A stretch of DNA of 64,000 bases from NCBI RefSeq assembly GCF_000006445.2, contig NC_006044.2, forward strand, positions 372,001 through 436,000. Reading direction: 5' to 3'. Made by a program: the position numbers and the translations under genes. Under the pieces are notes generated by a model that saw only the letters and a list, made by a program, of their open reading frames with translations, did no database searches and was not told the origin of the DNA. The stretch comes from Debaryomyces hansenii CBS767 (lineage: Eukaryota; Ascomycota; Pichiomycetes; Serinales; Debaryomycetaceae). Shown here piece by piece: positions 47,456 through 59,187 of the stretch. The first letter of the stretch is position 1. Each line of letters starts with the position of its first letter.

Positions 47456-48784
47456 ATGAGTAATATACCTGATATAACGTCATTATCGGACCTCCTCAAT
47501 ACTTCTCCAAGTCAACCTTCGGTAGAAAGTCAGCAAAACAGAAATCCCGATATCTTACTCGACCAAGTTGACCAAAATAGTCATAAACAAATCCACGAGT
47601 ATACTTCAGATAATTCAAAGCAAAAACTTGAAGATGACGGAGATATAGATAGTGACAATGGCGACATGCAACTACAGTTACCTAAATCTGAACTGCCAGA
47701 TGATAAAATAGAAGAATTAGAGAAATTGTTAAATCAACAAAGCATAAAGCTAGATTTGTCTAACGAGAGGAATGATTTGATTAAGAAGCGAACGTCGCTC
47801 AAAAGTTCTGTCGAGGAATTACGGGTTAAAGTAAAATACTTACAAAATATGAATGAAAAGCAGAGACAAAAAGATCGCCTTGGCAAACTATTAGAACATA
47901 ACGATAAAAGGTTTATCGAAAGCCAAAAACCTAAACCTGTGGAAGCACCTGCAGACCAAGACGATAACGAATACATATTGAACAACTTACATGTGCTACC
48001 ATCCAACGATTGGATGAAACGACTCAACATGGCAAAAAAGTTCTATCCATATTTAGAGATCAATGAAGCCCAAAATACAACTGTGTATGATGATAAGAAA
48101 AGCACTTTTGTCAGAACTATCAGTTACACAGTCATATCACCATACTTATTTCGCCTACCTATTGAAGTAAGCATAAATTCATCTGATGAGTCTATCATGT
48201 CCATATCTATAGCTAATGACAATGTTAAAGAAGGCATTATGACAAATTTTTCATTACTTTCATCATCATTTACTAAAGTCCTAGTTCAGAATTACATACT
48301 GAATGGAAAGGTCGATTTAGTAATGTACAGCTTGAATTCATTGTCTATAGCTATACACAAAAGAATTTCCACCCTCTACAAGCTAATAAGAAAATTTCGT
48401 CAGTACATAAAATCCGAGAGTTACATTGGCGATCTATTAAAAAAACAAGAGATTGAAGACGATGCTACAATATTTTCTATACTAAAATCGGTGGACAATG
48501 TTGAATTTACGATCCCGGTGAATGGTACTTCAAATGATCATTTCACGATCAAATTTCAGTGGGAAATAGTAGTATCGAATTCTGTGAATGCTGAGTGTGC
48601 ATCTGATCCAAAAATATTTTTAACGAAGGACAGGGATATACAGGCGACAGAAGAAAGGGTTCCGAAATCATCTTGTACCATACAGGGTGCTAATTCACTA
48701 TTCCTAAGACTATCGAAAGAGTATGGTATTTTTAACGCTGTATGTATATTGTTCAATAATGTTTTTCATATAAGCTCAGGTTGA
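47456..48784 (+). CDS. CTF19: Kinetochore COMA-complex subunit CTF19-like (CENP-P)
   Basis: Probable inner-kinetochore CCAN/COMA subunit. The 442-residue product has a disordered acidic N terminus, a coiled coil at about 85-150 (LSNERNDLIKKRTSLKSSVEEL and following), and a C-terminal half of mixed strands and helices consistent with tandem RWD domains. Resemblance to S. cerevisiae Ctf19 (369 residues) is seen in the RNDLIKKR-type coiled coil, MKRLNMAKKFYPYLEI and, near the C terminus, LSKEYGIFNAVCILFNNVF. These are weak but collinear. Alternative: the partner Mcm21/CENP-O, which has the same architecture. Confidence 0.65.
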   Translation: MSNIPDITSLSDLLNTSPSQPSVESQQNRNPDILLDQVDQNSHKQIHEYTSDNSKQKLEDDGDIDSDNGDMQLQLPKSELPDDKIEELEKLLNQQSIKLDLSNERNDLIKKRTSLKSSVEELRVKVKYLQNMNEKQRQKDRLGKLLEHNDKRFIESQKPKPVEAPADQDDNEYILNNLHVLPSNDWMKRLNMAKKFYPYLEINEAQNTTVYDDKKSTFVRTISYTVISPYLFRLPIEVSINSSDESIMSISIANDNVKEGIMTNFSLLSSSFTKVLVQNYILNGKVDLVMYSLNSLSIAIHKRISTLYKLIRKFRQYIKSESYIGDLLKKQEIEDDATIFSILKSVDNVEFTIPVNGTSNDHFTIKFQWEIVVSNSVNAECASDPKIFLTKDRDIQATEERVPKSSCTIQGANSLFLRLSKEYGIFNAVCILFNNVFHISSG

Positions 48785-48833
48785 GCATCACACATGTTAT
48801 TTAATGTACTTTTAATATATTTTCAAAACTAAT

Positions 48834-51110
48834 CTATATATCATATGCATAGTTAACTTCCTCCTTAAGCAAATCAAATTTAATAAGCTTCTTGATTTGC
48901 GTATTATCTTTAAGATTTTGAGTTTCTTGTTCAATAAAATACTTTTGGCAATAGGATATCAAATCAACCAAGAATGAATTTTTTTCATTGAAATGATTAA
49001 AGTCGTGAATTTGTAAATAGTCAAAACCTAATTCATCCCCATTAGCATCAGCTGCATTATTGGAACCATTAGCATTGTTTACCATCTCATGTGAATCTTG
49101 TTGGGAATTGACATATCTACCTAACTCCCGATATATAAACTCTTCGGATCCATGCACTAAGTCGTAACGAATTGATTCCCATTCCATTCCTAAAAGCCCA
49201 TTGGAACTAGACTTCTTATATTGGAAAAATTTGTAGAGCCAATCCGTTAACACATCAGTCTTTTTGGAAAATTCAACACCCGTGGCTTTAGAGGAATTTC
49301 GAACTTGACGAATAACCGGCTTAGATTTTGTTATAATATTATTATGTGTTGTTATAGAGACTGTACTTTCGGGAGTTAAAGGAATATCTTTTGAACCAGC
49401 ATATAAATCGACAATAGAAGAAAGGCCTTCGATAGGAAACGAAAGATGCTCGTAATTTGGTAGTGGAACCTCTTCAAAAGTTCCTGTTGATCCATTCCCT
49501 TCAGTATTACTGCTCAAGTTTCCATTTCCGGAATTATTGTTCGCTTCATCTTTTGTTTCTACTATCTGCTCACTTTCAGGATCATTGGAATTAGACACCT
49601 CTGCTGACGACGTTATCACGTTTTTTGTTAAAGGTGAAGAAATAACGGTGTTATGCATAGCTGGATTTCTCTTACCTTTCCTCTTACGTGCTTTCGCATC
49701 GTCCACTGGCAATGGCCTTTTACCCGAAGGCAGTGTAGCTTGCTCCAATGATGTATCTATCGATTCATCAAACGTATTATCTTCAGTATCAATAACTTCT
49801 TTCTCTTTCTTCGACTTGTTGCCACGTTTCGGATTATTATTGTGTTCTTCGTCAGCCAAATATCTTAGTCTTGTTTTATACATCTTTTCAGAATATTCAA
49901 TCTCAAAATCTGTATCTTTATCAAATTCATCAACTTCATTATCTGGTATTAACTCTATTGGTGGGATTTCCTTTGGGTTAAATGGATTTAATTCTAGTTC
50001 ATTTTCAGTAAAGCTAGTTTCCAAATAGGTATAAACTAGCCAAAGAAATCTCCTAGCACGATTCTTAGGTTGAATATGAGAATTTAAAAAAAATTCCATA
50101 AAATTATTACTGTCGTTGTATTCATTAGAATTATCGTGATGGAATTTAATTGCTTTCACGTTATTACTTAAAAAAAACAATAACTGCACAAGATTTGTAT
50201 TTGGTTTATCCGCTGGAGGATTTTCAAGAATATCATCCAAAGACTTCAATTCTTCATGAACATCCGTTACTGCTTTAAGTATAGATTTTAATCTAGGAGT
50301 ATCTTGCAAAGGTTTGGATCCCCCATACACCGGGTCTGCTTGTAAGGAAGGGATTGAATGGTACGTTCTCAACGTAGACCTCATTTCAGGAACAAAGTTC
50401 ACTGTTGTATTCATACGACCAGCGTTAACTAACAAACAGACCTTACCAACAGATTTACCCATTTCAACATCTTTCAATAATCTTTCTTTTAAGATCTTCG
50501 AACATTTTCCAGATTCGGCTAACGTCCTTATATAAAGTTCCGAAAATGTAATTCTAGGTTCGTTGTTGGCAGATGGTATGTCACAAAATGGGAAATAATT
50601 AGTAAATGCTTTAGTTTCATCATCAAACAATTCTTGGAGGAAGTCGTATTGAATATCACGACGCCAAAATGGTTCTCCATCTGATTTTTTTAAGTGCCGA
50701 AATCCCTTTGATGCAGATGACGCACTTGTCTTCTTTGCTTTGCCGGATTTCTTCTCTCCCTTTTCCTTCGGCAAGAAATCACCTTCCACTTCTGATGAAT
50801 TAGCAGCTGTAAAATCATGATCATTATCATGTTCCGCGTCTGTTTCCGTTTCGCCCTCTTCTGTATTTACTATACTTGAAGGAGTGCTCCCAGGCCCCAT
50901 TAAGTTTTCAATAGAAAATGCTTTCCGCGTTGGAGATTCAACGACTTCATTGACGCTAGCACCTTTAGAATTTGTATCGTTCTCATTCTCTGGATTTGTC
51001 ACAGATGTTTCCTTAGTCGATTGACTAACAAATGTATCGTGTATCGGGTCGTAATTCATTGATGTATGTAGTGATACTTTGACAGAAAAACGGAAAAAGA
51101 AAGCTACCAT
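48834..51110 (-). CDS. IES1: INO80 chromatin-remodelling complex subunit IES1
   Basis: 758-residue nuclear protein matching Ies1 (yeast 692). The conserved core is at about 150-380: EPFWRRDIQYDFLQELFDD, FCDIPSANNEPRITFSELYIRTL, LLKDVEMGKSVGKVCLLVNAGRMNTT, LVQLLFFLSNNVKAIKFHHD and RARRFLWLVYTYLE. The remainder is acidic and Ser/Asn-rich, with a basic cluster KARKRKGKRNP. A second in-frame ATG at 51059 (MNYDPIHDTF) may be the true start, since the first 17 residues are an unusual Phe-rich stretch overlapping the probable 5' leader. The promoter is shared with VPS11 in a 158-bp divergent gap. Confidence 0.87.
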   Translation of the reverse strand: MVAFFFRFSVKVSLHTSMNYDPIHDTFVSQSTKETSVTNPENENDTNSKGASVNEVVESPTRKAFSIENLMGPGSTPSSIVNTEEGETETDAEHDNDHDFTAANSSEVEGDFLPKEKGEKKSGKAKKTSASSASKGFRHLKKSDGEPFWRRDIQYDFLQELFDDETKAFTNYFPFCDIPSANNEPRITFSELYIRTLAESGKCSKILKERLLKDVEMGKSVGKVCLLVNAGRMNTTVNFVPEMRSTLRTYHSIPSLQADPVYGGSKPLQDTPRLKSILKAVTDVHEELKSLDDILENPPADKPNTNLVQLLFFLSNNVKAIKFHHDNSNEYNDSNNFMEFFLNSHIQPKNRARRFLWLVYTYLETSFTENELELNPFNPKEIPPIELIPDNEVDEFDKDTDFEIEYSEKMYKTRLRYLADEEHNNNPKRGNKSKKEKEVIDTEDNTFDESIDTSLEQATLPSGKRPLPVDDAKARKRKGKRNPAMHNTVISSPLTKNVITSSAEVSNSNDPESEQIVETKDEANNNSGNGNLSSNTEGNGSTGTFEEVPLPNYEHLSFPIEGLSSIVDLYAGSKDIPLTPESTVSITTHNNIITKSKPVIRQVRNSSKATGVEFSKKTDVLTDWLYKFFQYKKSSSNGLLGMEWESIRYDLVHGSEEFIYRELGRYVNSQQDSHEMVNNANGSNNAADANGDELGFDYLQIHDFNHFNEKNSFLVDLISYCQKYFIEQETQNLKDNTQIKKLIKFDLLKEEVNYAYDI

Positions 51111-51268
51111 TTTATTTGATAAATTTCAAAATTCAGTCGGACTCTTAAACGTGTAACGTCAAATTGCGAGTATCACCAACTTTCTAAATTCCAGTATCAA
51201 TTGGTTCCTATTTTATATTCATACTTTTAAATAAAAAACTAAATAAACCATAATTATTGCATTGGAAG

Positions 51269-54200
51269 ATGTCACTACCCTCTTCATGGAGGCAATTTCA
51301 ATTATTTGATGTTACGCCAATAAAAGATCCCAATTATGGAAGTGAAGATTCATTATACTCCGATCATTCTTTATCAGCTATTACTTCTACAGCATCATAT
51401 CTAGTCATTGCTACTAAAAATTCTTTCATAAAAGTTATTTCTAAAGAGTTTACGTTATTGAAAACATTTATTGCATATGATCTTGATTACAGAATAGGGT
51501 ATATGAAATCATTGCCTGGTTCCAATTTACTTGTAACTTTAGCAGAGAGACAGGGATCGCCATCTATTTTGAAGTTGTGGGACTTGAACAAACTTCTTCA
51601 GCTTTCTGATGAAAATAACGATGAAGGAGATTCCCTAAAGCACAAGTATCACACACAGGTTAATATCCATAATGGAGATAATTCGTTTCCCATAAGTTGT
51701 TTTCAATTCAATGATGATTTGACTTGTGTGGGGATAGGTTATACTAACGGTAAAGTGCTACTCATCCGAGGAGATTTAATTAGAGATAGGGGCTCTAAAC
51801 AACGACTAATTTATGAAACCAATGATCCGATTACTGGTATACAATTCAATAAATACGAAGACATACTATACATTACTACCACTTCTAAGGTTTTGACGGT
51901 ACTAACTACGGGCAGAAATCATGGAAAGCCAAATAGGTTGCTTTCCAAGAGAACTGGCGTCGATTTGAATTGCTCTGACATAGATGTCAAGTCGCAACAA
52001 TTGATTGTGGGTACAAAGGATTCAATAAGATATTACAGTCATTTAAGTAAAAGTGATACTTTGGCCTTTGAAATACCAAAGAAAAGCATATTCAAGTACA
52101 AGAAGAATTATTTGCTAATTGTTTCACCAATCGAAGAGCAGACTAAGAGTAGCACATCGGATGCAAAAAATAAAACTATCACTAAAATTTTGATAATAGA
52201 TTTATACAACAAGCATATATTCTTCAGTCTCACCATTCCAAATAATACTATTGACTACATCTTTACGATGTGGGATGACCTTTATATGTTAAGCAATGAT
52301 GGGGTCTTGTACAAACTACATGAAAGACCTATTAACCAACAGATAGAATTAATTCTCCAGCGTTCTTTGTTCAACATTGCATATGATTTGGCGACTCAAG
52401 CAAACTTGTCTAATGATATGCTTCTTAAAATTCAAGTATTACATGGTGACCATTTGTATGATAAGTCGGAATTTGAAGAGTCAATCGATGCTTATATTAA
52501 ATGTTTAACGCTATATGAAAAAAATGATTCATTGGATGGGAAGAAAGGTGATGATAATATAGACGACTTCATTATGACTGTTATTACCAAATTTAAAGAT
52601 GTATCCAATATTAATAGCTTGATCAAGTTCTTATATAAATTATATGACTTGAAAATTGCTAATAACGATCATCTCACTTTATTGTTGTGCTGTTATTGTA
52701 AAATGAAAATGATAACAGATCTTGATACATTCATTGAAGACTTTGATTTGTCTGAAAATACCTCTAATAAAAAGGAACTGTCTAAAGTAAACTTGCAAGA
52801 GCTCAACTTTCAGCTTATCATAAACTTGTTTAAAGAATGTGGATATTTTACGCAAGCAATTAAATTGTTGCATAAATTAAACCAGCCAAGCCATATAGTT
52901 GGTATCCAGCTAAGTGATATGCATCAGCCAAAACAATGTTTGGAGTACATGAAAAGTTTATCTATTGACGAGTTGTTGTTAATCCTAATTGACCATTCCA
53001 AATCTTTATTAGATAGTCTACCAATTGAGACAACTGAATTATTAATTAATGTTTTTACTGGGAAATATGCTCCTCAGGAACAACCCGCTGGACCAGTTAA
53101 TTCAAAGAGAGTCCCGGACATCCTGGCAAACAATAATAATGATGAAATGGCATTTCCATTAAACAGTTATAAGGCATTCCTTGCTTATATAGCAGGTTCT
53201 TCTTCGGATAAAGTGGATTCAGAAGAGTCGACTTTTTCAACTAATTTGCATTCAGAACCAACTTATTCACCGCCTAAACCTAGTTTGATTTTTCCTTCCT
53301 ACATCAATAATCCAAACGAGTTTGTTATTTTTTTGGAAGCATGCATTGAAACTTTTGAAAGATATCAAGGTAATATCAATGATAAAAAAGATTTATTAAT
53401 AACTTTACTAGAAATGTATCTTTCATTATCCAAGTCAACACCAGAGAACGAGAAAAATTCGTGGCTTTCTAAAGCAAAAGAATTAGTCGAGGCTTATTCT
53501 TCTTTATTAAACAAGTCTTCATTATTGCTTATATCTCACATATACGATTTTAAAGATGGTGAGATTGCTGCAAAACAACAATCAGGATTCGAGGAAAGTT
53601 TATTTAGAACATCGCAATCATCTGGCGACATAGATGGTTGTTTCGAAATAATGCATAAATATGGGGAAGGTAAACCTGAGTTATACAAGCAAATGTTGAA
53701 GTTTATTGTTTCAAAAGAAGAGGTATTTAATAAAGTTGATGCAAAGGATTTCAAGTCCATTTTAGGCCGCATAAAATCTTTGAAGCTAGCCACACCTTTG
53801 GAAGTAATACAAATTCTAAGTGCTACTGAATTCGCAACTATAGGATTGATAAAAGACTACTTAATCGAATACATTGATACTCAAAAACAAGAAATTTCCA
53901 ATAATGTTAAATTAATTCAATCGTACGAGAAAGATTCGACTAAAAATACACATAAACTAACAGAGTTGACCTCTAAACCATTTGTCATTCAAAATAACAA
54001 ATGCTCTTCTTGCAAGATGAAATTAGATTTCCCAATTGTCCATTTTAAGTGCAAGCATTCATATCATCAACGTTGCTTAGATGAAAATAAGTTTATTTCT
54101 TCTGGCACTGAATTGGATGGTCTTGACGTCATGACTCGTTGCTGTCCCTTATGTATCAATGATCTTGAACTGGCACATTCGGCCAGAGCTGATCAATTAC

Positions 54201-54331
54201 GAACAAAAGACGATATTGAATTATTTGAGCAATCTTTGAATGAAGCACCTGACCGTTTTAAAGTTATCACTAATTATTTAGGTAAGGGTGTCATGGAAAA
54301 TGGCCCGACCACCTTGTTAGAAACAGATTAA
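51269..54331 (+). CDS. PEP5: Vacuolar sorting protein VPS11/PEP5 (HOPS/CORVET core)
   Basis: Core subunit of the HOPS and CORVET tethering complexes for vacuole and endosome fusion. The frame is open from a TTG at 51257; the first ATG, 51269, gives MSLPSSWRQFQLFDVTPI and 1020 residues (yeast 1029). The N-terminal ~350 residues form a beta-propeller, the middle is alpha-solenoid (clathrin-repeat-like, with YDLATQANLSNDM). The C terminus carries a RING-H2 finger at about 910-967: CSSC, HFKCKHSYHQRCL, CCPLC. The length and the C-terminal RING are diagnostic. Confidence 0.94.
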   Translation: MSLPSSWRQFQLFDVTPIKDPNYGSEDSLYSDHSLSAITSTASYLVIATKNSFIKVISKEFTLLKTFIAYDLDYRIGYMKSLPGSNLLVTLAERQGSPSILKLWDLNKLLQLSDENNDEGDSLKHKYHTQVNIHNGDNSFPISCFQFNDDLTCVGIGYTNGKVLLIRGDLIRDRGSKQRLIYETNDPITGIQFNKYEDILYITTTSKVLTVLTTGRNHGKPNRLLSKRTGVDLNCSDIDVKSQQLIVGTKDSIRYYSHLSKSDTLAFEIPKKSIFKYKKNYLLIVSPIEEQTKSSTSDAKNKTITKILIIDLYNKHIFFSLTIPNNTIDYIFTMWDDLYMLSNDGVLYKLHERPINQQIELILQRSLFNIAYDLATQANLSNDMLLKIQVLHGDHLYDKSEFEESIDAYIKCLTLYEKNDSLDGKKGDDNIDDFIMTVITKFKDVSNINSLIKFLYKLYDLKIANNDHLTLLLCCYCKMKMITDLDTFIEDFDLSENTSNKKELSKVNLQELNFQLIINLFKECGYFTQAIKLLHKLNQPSHIVGIQLSDMHQPKQCLEYMKSLSIDELLLILIDHSKSLLDSLPIETTELLINVFTGKYAPQEQPAGPVNSKRVPDILANNNNDEMAFPLNSYKAFLAYIAGSSSDKVDSEESTFSTNLHSEPTYSPPKPSLIFPSYINNPNEFVIFLEACIETFERYQGNINDKKDLLITLLEMYLSLSKSTPENEKNSWLSKAKELVEAYSSLLNKSSLLLISHIYDFKDGEIAAKQQSGFEESLFRTSQSSGDIDGCFEIMHKYGEGKPELYKQMLKFIVSKEEVFNKVDAKDFKSILGRIKSLKLATPLEVIQILSATEFATIGLIKDYLIEYIDTQKQEISNNVKLIQSYEKDSTKNTHKLTELTSKPFVIQNNKCSSCKMKLDFPIVHFKCKHSYHQRCLDENKFISSGTELDGLDVMTRCCPLCINDLELAHSARADQLRTKDDIELFEQSLNEAPDRFKVITNYLGKGVMENGPTTLLETD

Positions 54332-54462
54332 TATGTGAAACATTGAAATTAGGCTTCGTTCCTCGGCAATAAAATTTTGACTGCGAAATTGATAACTTCA
54401 AACAAATCTCACACAATTGATACAATTTGCAAATATCAGTCTAGAACTAAAACGTTAGGGTC

Positions 54463-54480
54463 TATATATATATATATATA
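54463..54480. repeat. (TA)9 microsatellite
   Basis: Nine perfect TA units in the FUS2 upstream region, about 60-78 bp before its ATG; may also serve as a TATA element. Confidence 0.95.
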
Positions 54481-54540
54481 AGCCTATGGAACATAAATAA
54501 TTGATATAATATAATATGTAGATTATTTAGTCAATTAATC

Positions 54541-56568
54541 ATGATAAAAATGAAAGATGATAAGCCAACTCGTATTGCTAAGGATAAGGCTAGGAAAATA
54601 GTTGTTAATATATCTGATTCAGATCTTGAATCTGATCAGGAGGGTTTGGAAGACGATATATATTGTCCCAGCTGGTTGAAACCCAAGGCTATTAGTCAAG
54701 TTCCAAGTAGTAATACAAGTGATACTTCATTTTTACGTTTCACGGAACAATATAACACTAATACGAATCCAACAATCAAATCAAATAAAAGAAATCTCGA
54801 GTTAAGTTCGTTGTCATACATTCAAGTGCCAATTCCACCTCAGAAAAAGAAAATTGATTCTCCTATTCATAATTCTTTCTTCAATCAACCCGACCTGCTT
54901 AATCAATTTCAAAAGATATTAATCGAAATCATCGAAACGGAAATAGCCTACTTCAAAAGTTTGCATTTATGTCAATCGGTTTACAGTTCTTTGCTTTCAA
55001 ATGTTGCAGAATACAAGAACATCTTAACCAGTCAAGAGAAATTGTTAATATTTCAAGATATCATATTGTTGACCGAAATATCAAAAAATTTTATCAAGTC
55101 TACAATAGATAACCTAAAACAGTGCAATGGTTTCACCGATGCAAAGTCGTTACAAAAATTTGAATTAGATGAAGATGATCAGAATATTTTCAATCATAAT
55201 ATAAGACAATTAGTTATAAACTCCAACATTCACAAGCTTGATATTGGTTTAAGCATCCACAAATTATTTAAGGCAACAAATTTCAAACCAACTATATTAG
55301 CCTATTTTGCCAAACATAATTTCAGAATGAAGATTTTTAATGGGAAACTTACTTACGGTGGACCTGCTGTAGGCAAATGGTTAAAAGAAGCTAATTTTCT
55401 AACGAAGTCCAAGACTAAAAGTTGGTCGCTTCAGACTATTTTGATACAGCCGATGCAAAGAATAATGAAATACCCCTTACTATTAAAGCAATTGATAGAT
55501 AGTTCCAATGCAATAAGTTCTGATGTTCAAAAACATGAGCTCAATCTAGCTTTAATTAAAATAAACCTGATTATTGACGAATGCAATACGCAAGAATCCC
55601 TCTCTTCTTTCGAAGAAATAGACATAAAAAGTAAGCAAGTCATGCTAGATAAAAAGAGGCAAGATACAATTTATGATTCAAATCTTGAAAGATGTGTTCC
55701 CATAGAAAATGACCTAAGACTCAATGTTGCAACTAAAGATAGTATTCCTTCCAAAGGGAGAAGTTGGCTACCCATAAGAAATATTCTGTTTGCACCCAGA
55801 GAAAAATTACCCCCAAAGCGTGGAGGGCAGTACGTATACCTCGTAATGTCTTTCAGAGACAAGTATAATAGAATCAAGGGCATACAAACGACTTTCGAAT
55901 TGTTCTCCAGTCTGCTTATGGAATTCATGCAACAACAATCCAAATACGCAAGATTGTGGAAACAGTTCCTTCAAGAAACCGATACACCACGCGATGGTCC
56001 TGCCCATTACATTGATTCCATCTATTCCAGTTATGTAGATAAAATGGATATACAATTACTGATGACCCAGTTACTTGTTGAAGAACTTGACTCGAAATTG
56101 ATCTCTGCCATCACTTTGGTCCTCACCTATTGCGACGAGGTCAAGATCCAAATTCAAATGCACAGAAAACTACGGAGTTCCTACGTCAACTATATCAAGG
56201 AATGCGAACAGAACAAGCATAAGCCTAATATCTTCCAGAAAACGAACTCCAAAGCCCAAACTTGCATTAATATTGAGAATCAGCTAAAGGACAAATTGCC
56301 CCAGTTACTCCAGTATTTATCCACATTCGTCAGCCTACTTCAAAATCACTCTAATAGGCTATATTTAAACTGGCTTAAACAACAAATAGGCGAGAGGAGT
56401 CTACACGAATTTGAGCAGTTGCGGAATCCGTCTCTGTCAAATGAAGATGCAAAATCTACTCACGCAGATATTATCCAGTTTTACCACAACAACATGCAAC
56501 TAACAAAACTTGCTCTAGAAGAAGGTCACCAAGGATTAGGTTATTTCCGTCATTTTACAGCCACGTAA
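54541..56568 (+). CDS. FUS2: FUS2-like mating cell-fusion protein (DH/RhoGEF domain plus BAR-like region)
   Basis: 675 residues, essentially the length of S. cerevisiae Fus2 (677), which acts with Rvs161 in cell fusion of mating pairs. A Dbl-homology domain lies at about 115-340: LIEIIETEIAYFKSLHLC in its first helix, and the hallmark final helix SLQTILIQPMQRIMKYPLLLKQLID. There is no PH domain; the C-terminal 280 residues are helical with charged repeats, consistent with the amphiphysin/BAR-like region of Fus2. A short acidic N-terminal tail is basic at the start (KDDKPTRIAKDKARK). Alternative: another fungal DH-BAR protein. Confidence 0.78.
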   Translation: MIKMKDDKPTRIAKDKARKIVVNISDSDLESDQEGLEDDIYCPSWLKPKAISQVPSSNTSDTSFLRFTEQYNTNTNPTIKSNKRNLELSSLSYIQVPIPPQKKKIDSPIHNSFFNQPDLLNQFQKILIEIIETEIAYFKSLHLCQSVYSSLLSNVAEYKNILTSQEKLLIFQDIILLTEISKNFIKSTIDNLKQCNGFTDAKSLQKFELDEDDQNIFNHNIRQLVINSNIHKLDIGLSIHKLFKATNFKPTILAYFAKHNFRMKIFNGKLTYGGPAVGKWLKEANFLTKSKTKSWSLQTILIQPMQRIMKYPLLLKQLIDSSNAISSDVQKHELNLALIKINLIIDECNTQESLSSFEEIDIKSKQVMLDKKRQDTIYDSNLERCVPIENDLRLNVATKDSIPSKGRSWLPIRNILFAPREKLPPKRGGQYVYLVMSFRDKYNRIKGIQTTFELFSSLLMEFMQQQSKYARLWKQFLQETDTPRDGPAHYIDSIYSSYVDKMDIQLLMTQLLVEELDSKLISAITLVLTYCDEVKIQIQMHRKLRSSYVNYIKECEQNKHKPNIFQKTNSKAQTCINIENQLKDKLPQLLQYLSTFVSLLQNHSNRLYLNWLKQQIGERSLHEFEQLRNPSLSNEDAKSTHADIIQFYHNNMQLTKLALEEGHQGLGYFRHFTAT

Positions 56569-56800
56569 TTTATAGAGAAAGCAATAATAATGTATATCTA
56601 TTCGAAAAGCAAACTGTGTCTTCGATGAAAATTTTGAGCCCGTTTCTCGATTCCTCTTGTGACATTTTCATACCTTAAATTTTCAGTGTAAGCAAAAATG
56701 GTTGATCCCTACTTCGCCATTGTTATTATAAATTGTTTTTTCACCAACTATTAATTCAACTGGTATAACTCATCAATTGTAAACTTATTCAACTATTACA

Positions 56801-57731
56801 ATGTCTACTCCAACTGTTCCAACTACTACTGCTCCACTTGCTAAGAAAGACTGTCATTGTGACTTGTTAACTTGGAAAGATCCTGTTAAGACTGGTAAGG
56901 TCTTCGGTACTATCATTTTTACTTTACTTGTTCTTAAAACAGTGAACTTGTTCAACATTTTCTTCCATTTTGCCTATATTGGATTATTGGGTATGTATTT
57001 TGTTTCGATATAAGTGAAAATGACCATTTTGGGTATATTCATTCCTCGGTATGTTGACAGGTTACTAACAATTACTTCTAGTTTCTGCTATTCTTGAATA
57101 CGTAGGTAAATTCGTTGTTGGTGAAGGTTTTGTCTCTAAATACAAGCCTGCTACCAAGACTTATGCTAAGAAAATCAATGATGAACTTTTACCACACGTT
57201 GCTGAATTCAATGAAAAATTTGAAGCTGAAATTCAAAAGATCCTCTATGCTCACGACATTGAAGCCACCTTAAAGGCTGCAGGTATTTCTTACATCTTAT
57301 ACAAGATTACCTCCTTGTTTTCTTTATACACCTTGATTACTATTGTTGTTGTCTTGGCTTTCACTGTTCCAGCTGTCTACGTTAGAAACAAGAAGGAAAT
57401 TGATGCTGCTATTGCTCAATATTCTAAGTTAGCCAAAGAAAAGACTGCCGAATACACTAAATTGGCTCAAGATAAGGCTGCTCCACAATTGGAAGCTTTA
57501 GCTGAAAAGACTGGACCAATTGGTGCCATGATTAAGAACTACTTGCCTACTAGAACTGCTGGTTCAACCGTTGGTGATAACAGAGATGTCTCTTTTGAAG
57601 GTTCTTCATCAGCTGCTTCTACTGGTGCTTCTACTGGTGCGTCTAAATTCCCAGATGTTCCATCCACGGGCTTATCTGGCACCCAAGAATTTGTTGACGA
57701 AACAAAGACTACTATTCCAGAATCTTTCTAA
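56801..57731 (+). CDS. RTN1: Reticulon-like ER-shaping protein RTN1, two exons
   Basis: Wedge-inserting membrane protein that curves tubular ER. Exons are 56801..56990 and 57082..57731; the 91-bp intron splits a Val codon and the join gives 279 residues (yeast Rtn1 295). The reticulon domain starts CHCDLLTWKDPVKTGKVFGT and has two long hydrophobic hairpins: about 36-85 (ending LEYVGKF, spanning the splice) and about 155-190 (SYILYKITSLFSLYTLITIV...). A helical tail with AQYSKLAKEKTAEYTKLAQDKA repeats follows. Codons are biased, suggesting abundant expression. Confidence 0.94.
56991..57081 (+). other. RTN1: RTN1 intron
   Basis: A 91-bp intron with donor GTATGT, perfect branch TACTAAC (57063-57069) and acceptor CTAG. 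It interrupts the first hydrophobic hairpin in phase 1. Confidence 0.93.
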
Positions 57732-58041
57732 TCCATTGATAATTTAGTTTATGGTATATAATGTACCAAATTCAATTAATTAACTATTAATTCTGACTAT
57801 TTTATTTATTCTATTCTATTCTATTCTATTTATTAGTTTTTTTTTTAAAAAAACTTAATTCATTCCTATGAAGGGATTACGGTTTTATTTTAAGGCTTAT
57901 TGTATTATTGTTTTTGTGTTAATATATTCCATAAGATTTAATAAACTTAAACGTAGGTTATGTTTTAAAATCTAATTCTATAAGCTACGATCTGCATGAA
58001 TTACAAAATAAAACTATTATACATATAAGAGGTTTACAACT
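57732..58041. other. Convergent intergenic region with TATTC microsatellite
   Basis: A 310-bp gap between converging RTN1 and TRM8. It contains a short pentanucleotide repeat (TTCTA-type, about four units) at about 57806-57832, followed by a run of ten T's and then A's. Presumably 3'UTRs and polyadenylation signals. Confidence 0.6.
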
Positions 58042-58932
<891 letters not shown>

Positions 58933-59187
58933 TTATCGTTGCCTGTTAGATACCACATATAAGTTCTCAAACCTCTATGGAGATGAGCATTGAAATTTTT
59001 CAGATCAGAACATTTTGTGTTACAAACATTATCGCTACAAGATTATCTTTAAATATATGTAGATATTTACATCTTTTGATATATTAAATATACGTATGTA
59101 CAGATTCAGTAATGCTACTGATGAATAGAATCTTAATTCATTACAAGAGAATGATATCGGCCGGATTGCTTAAAATCAAAGTTTGAT

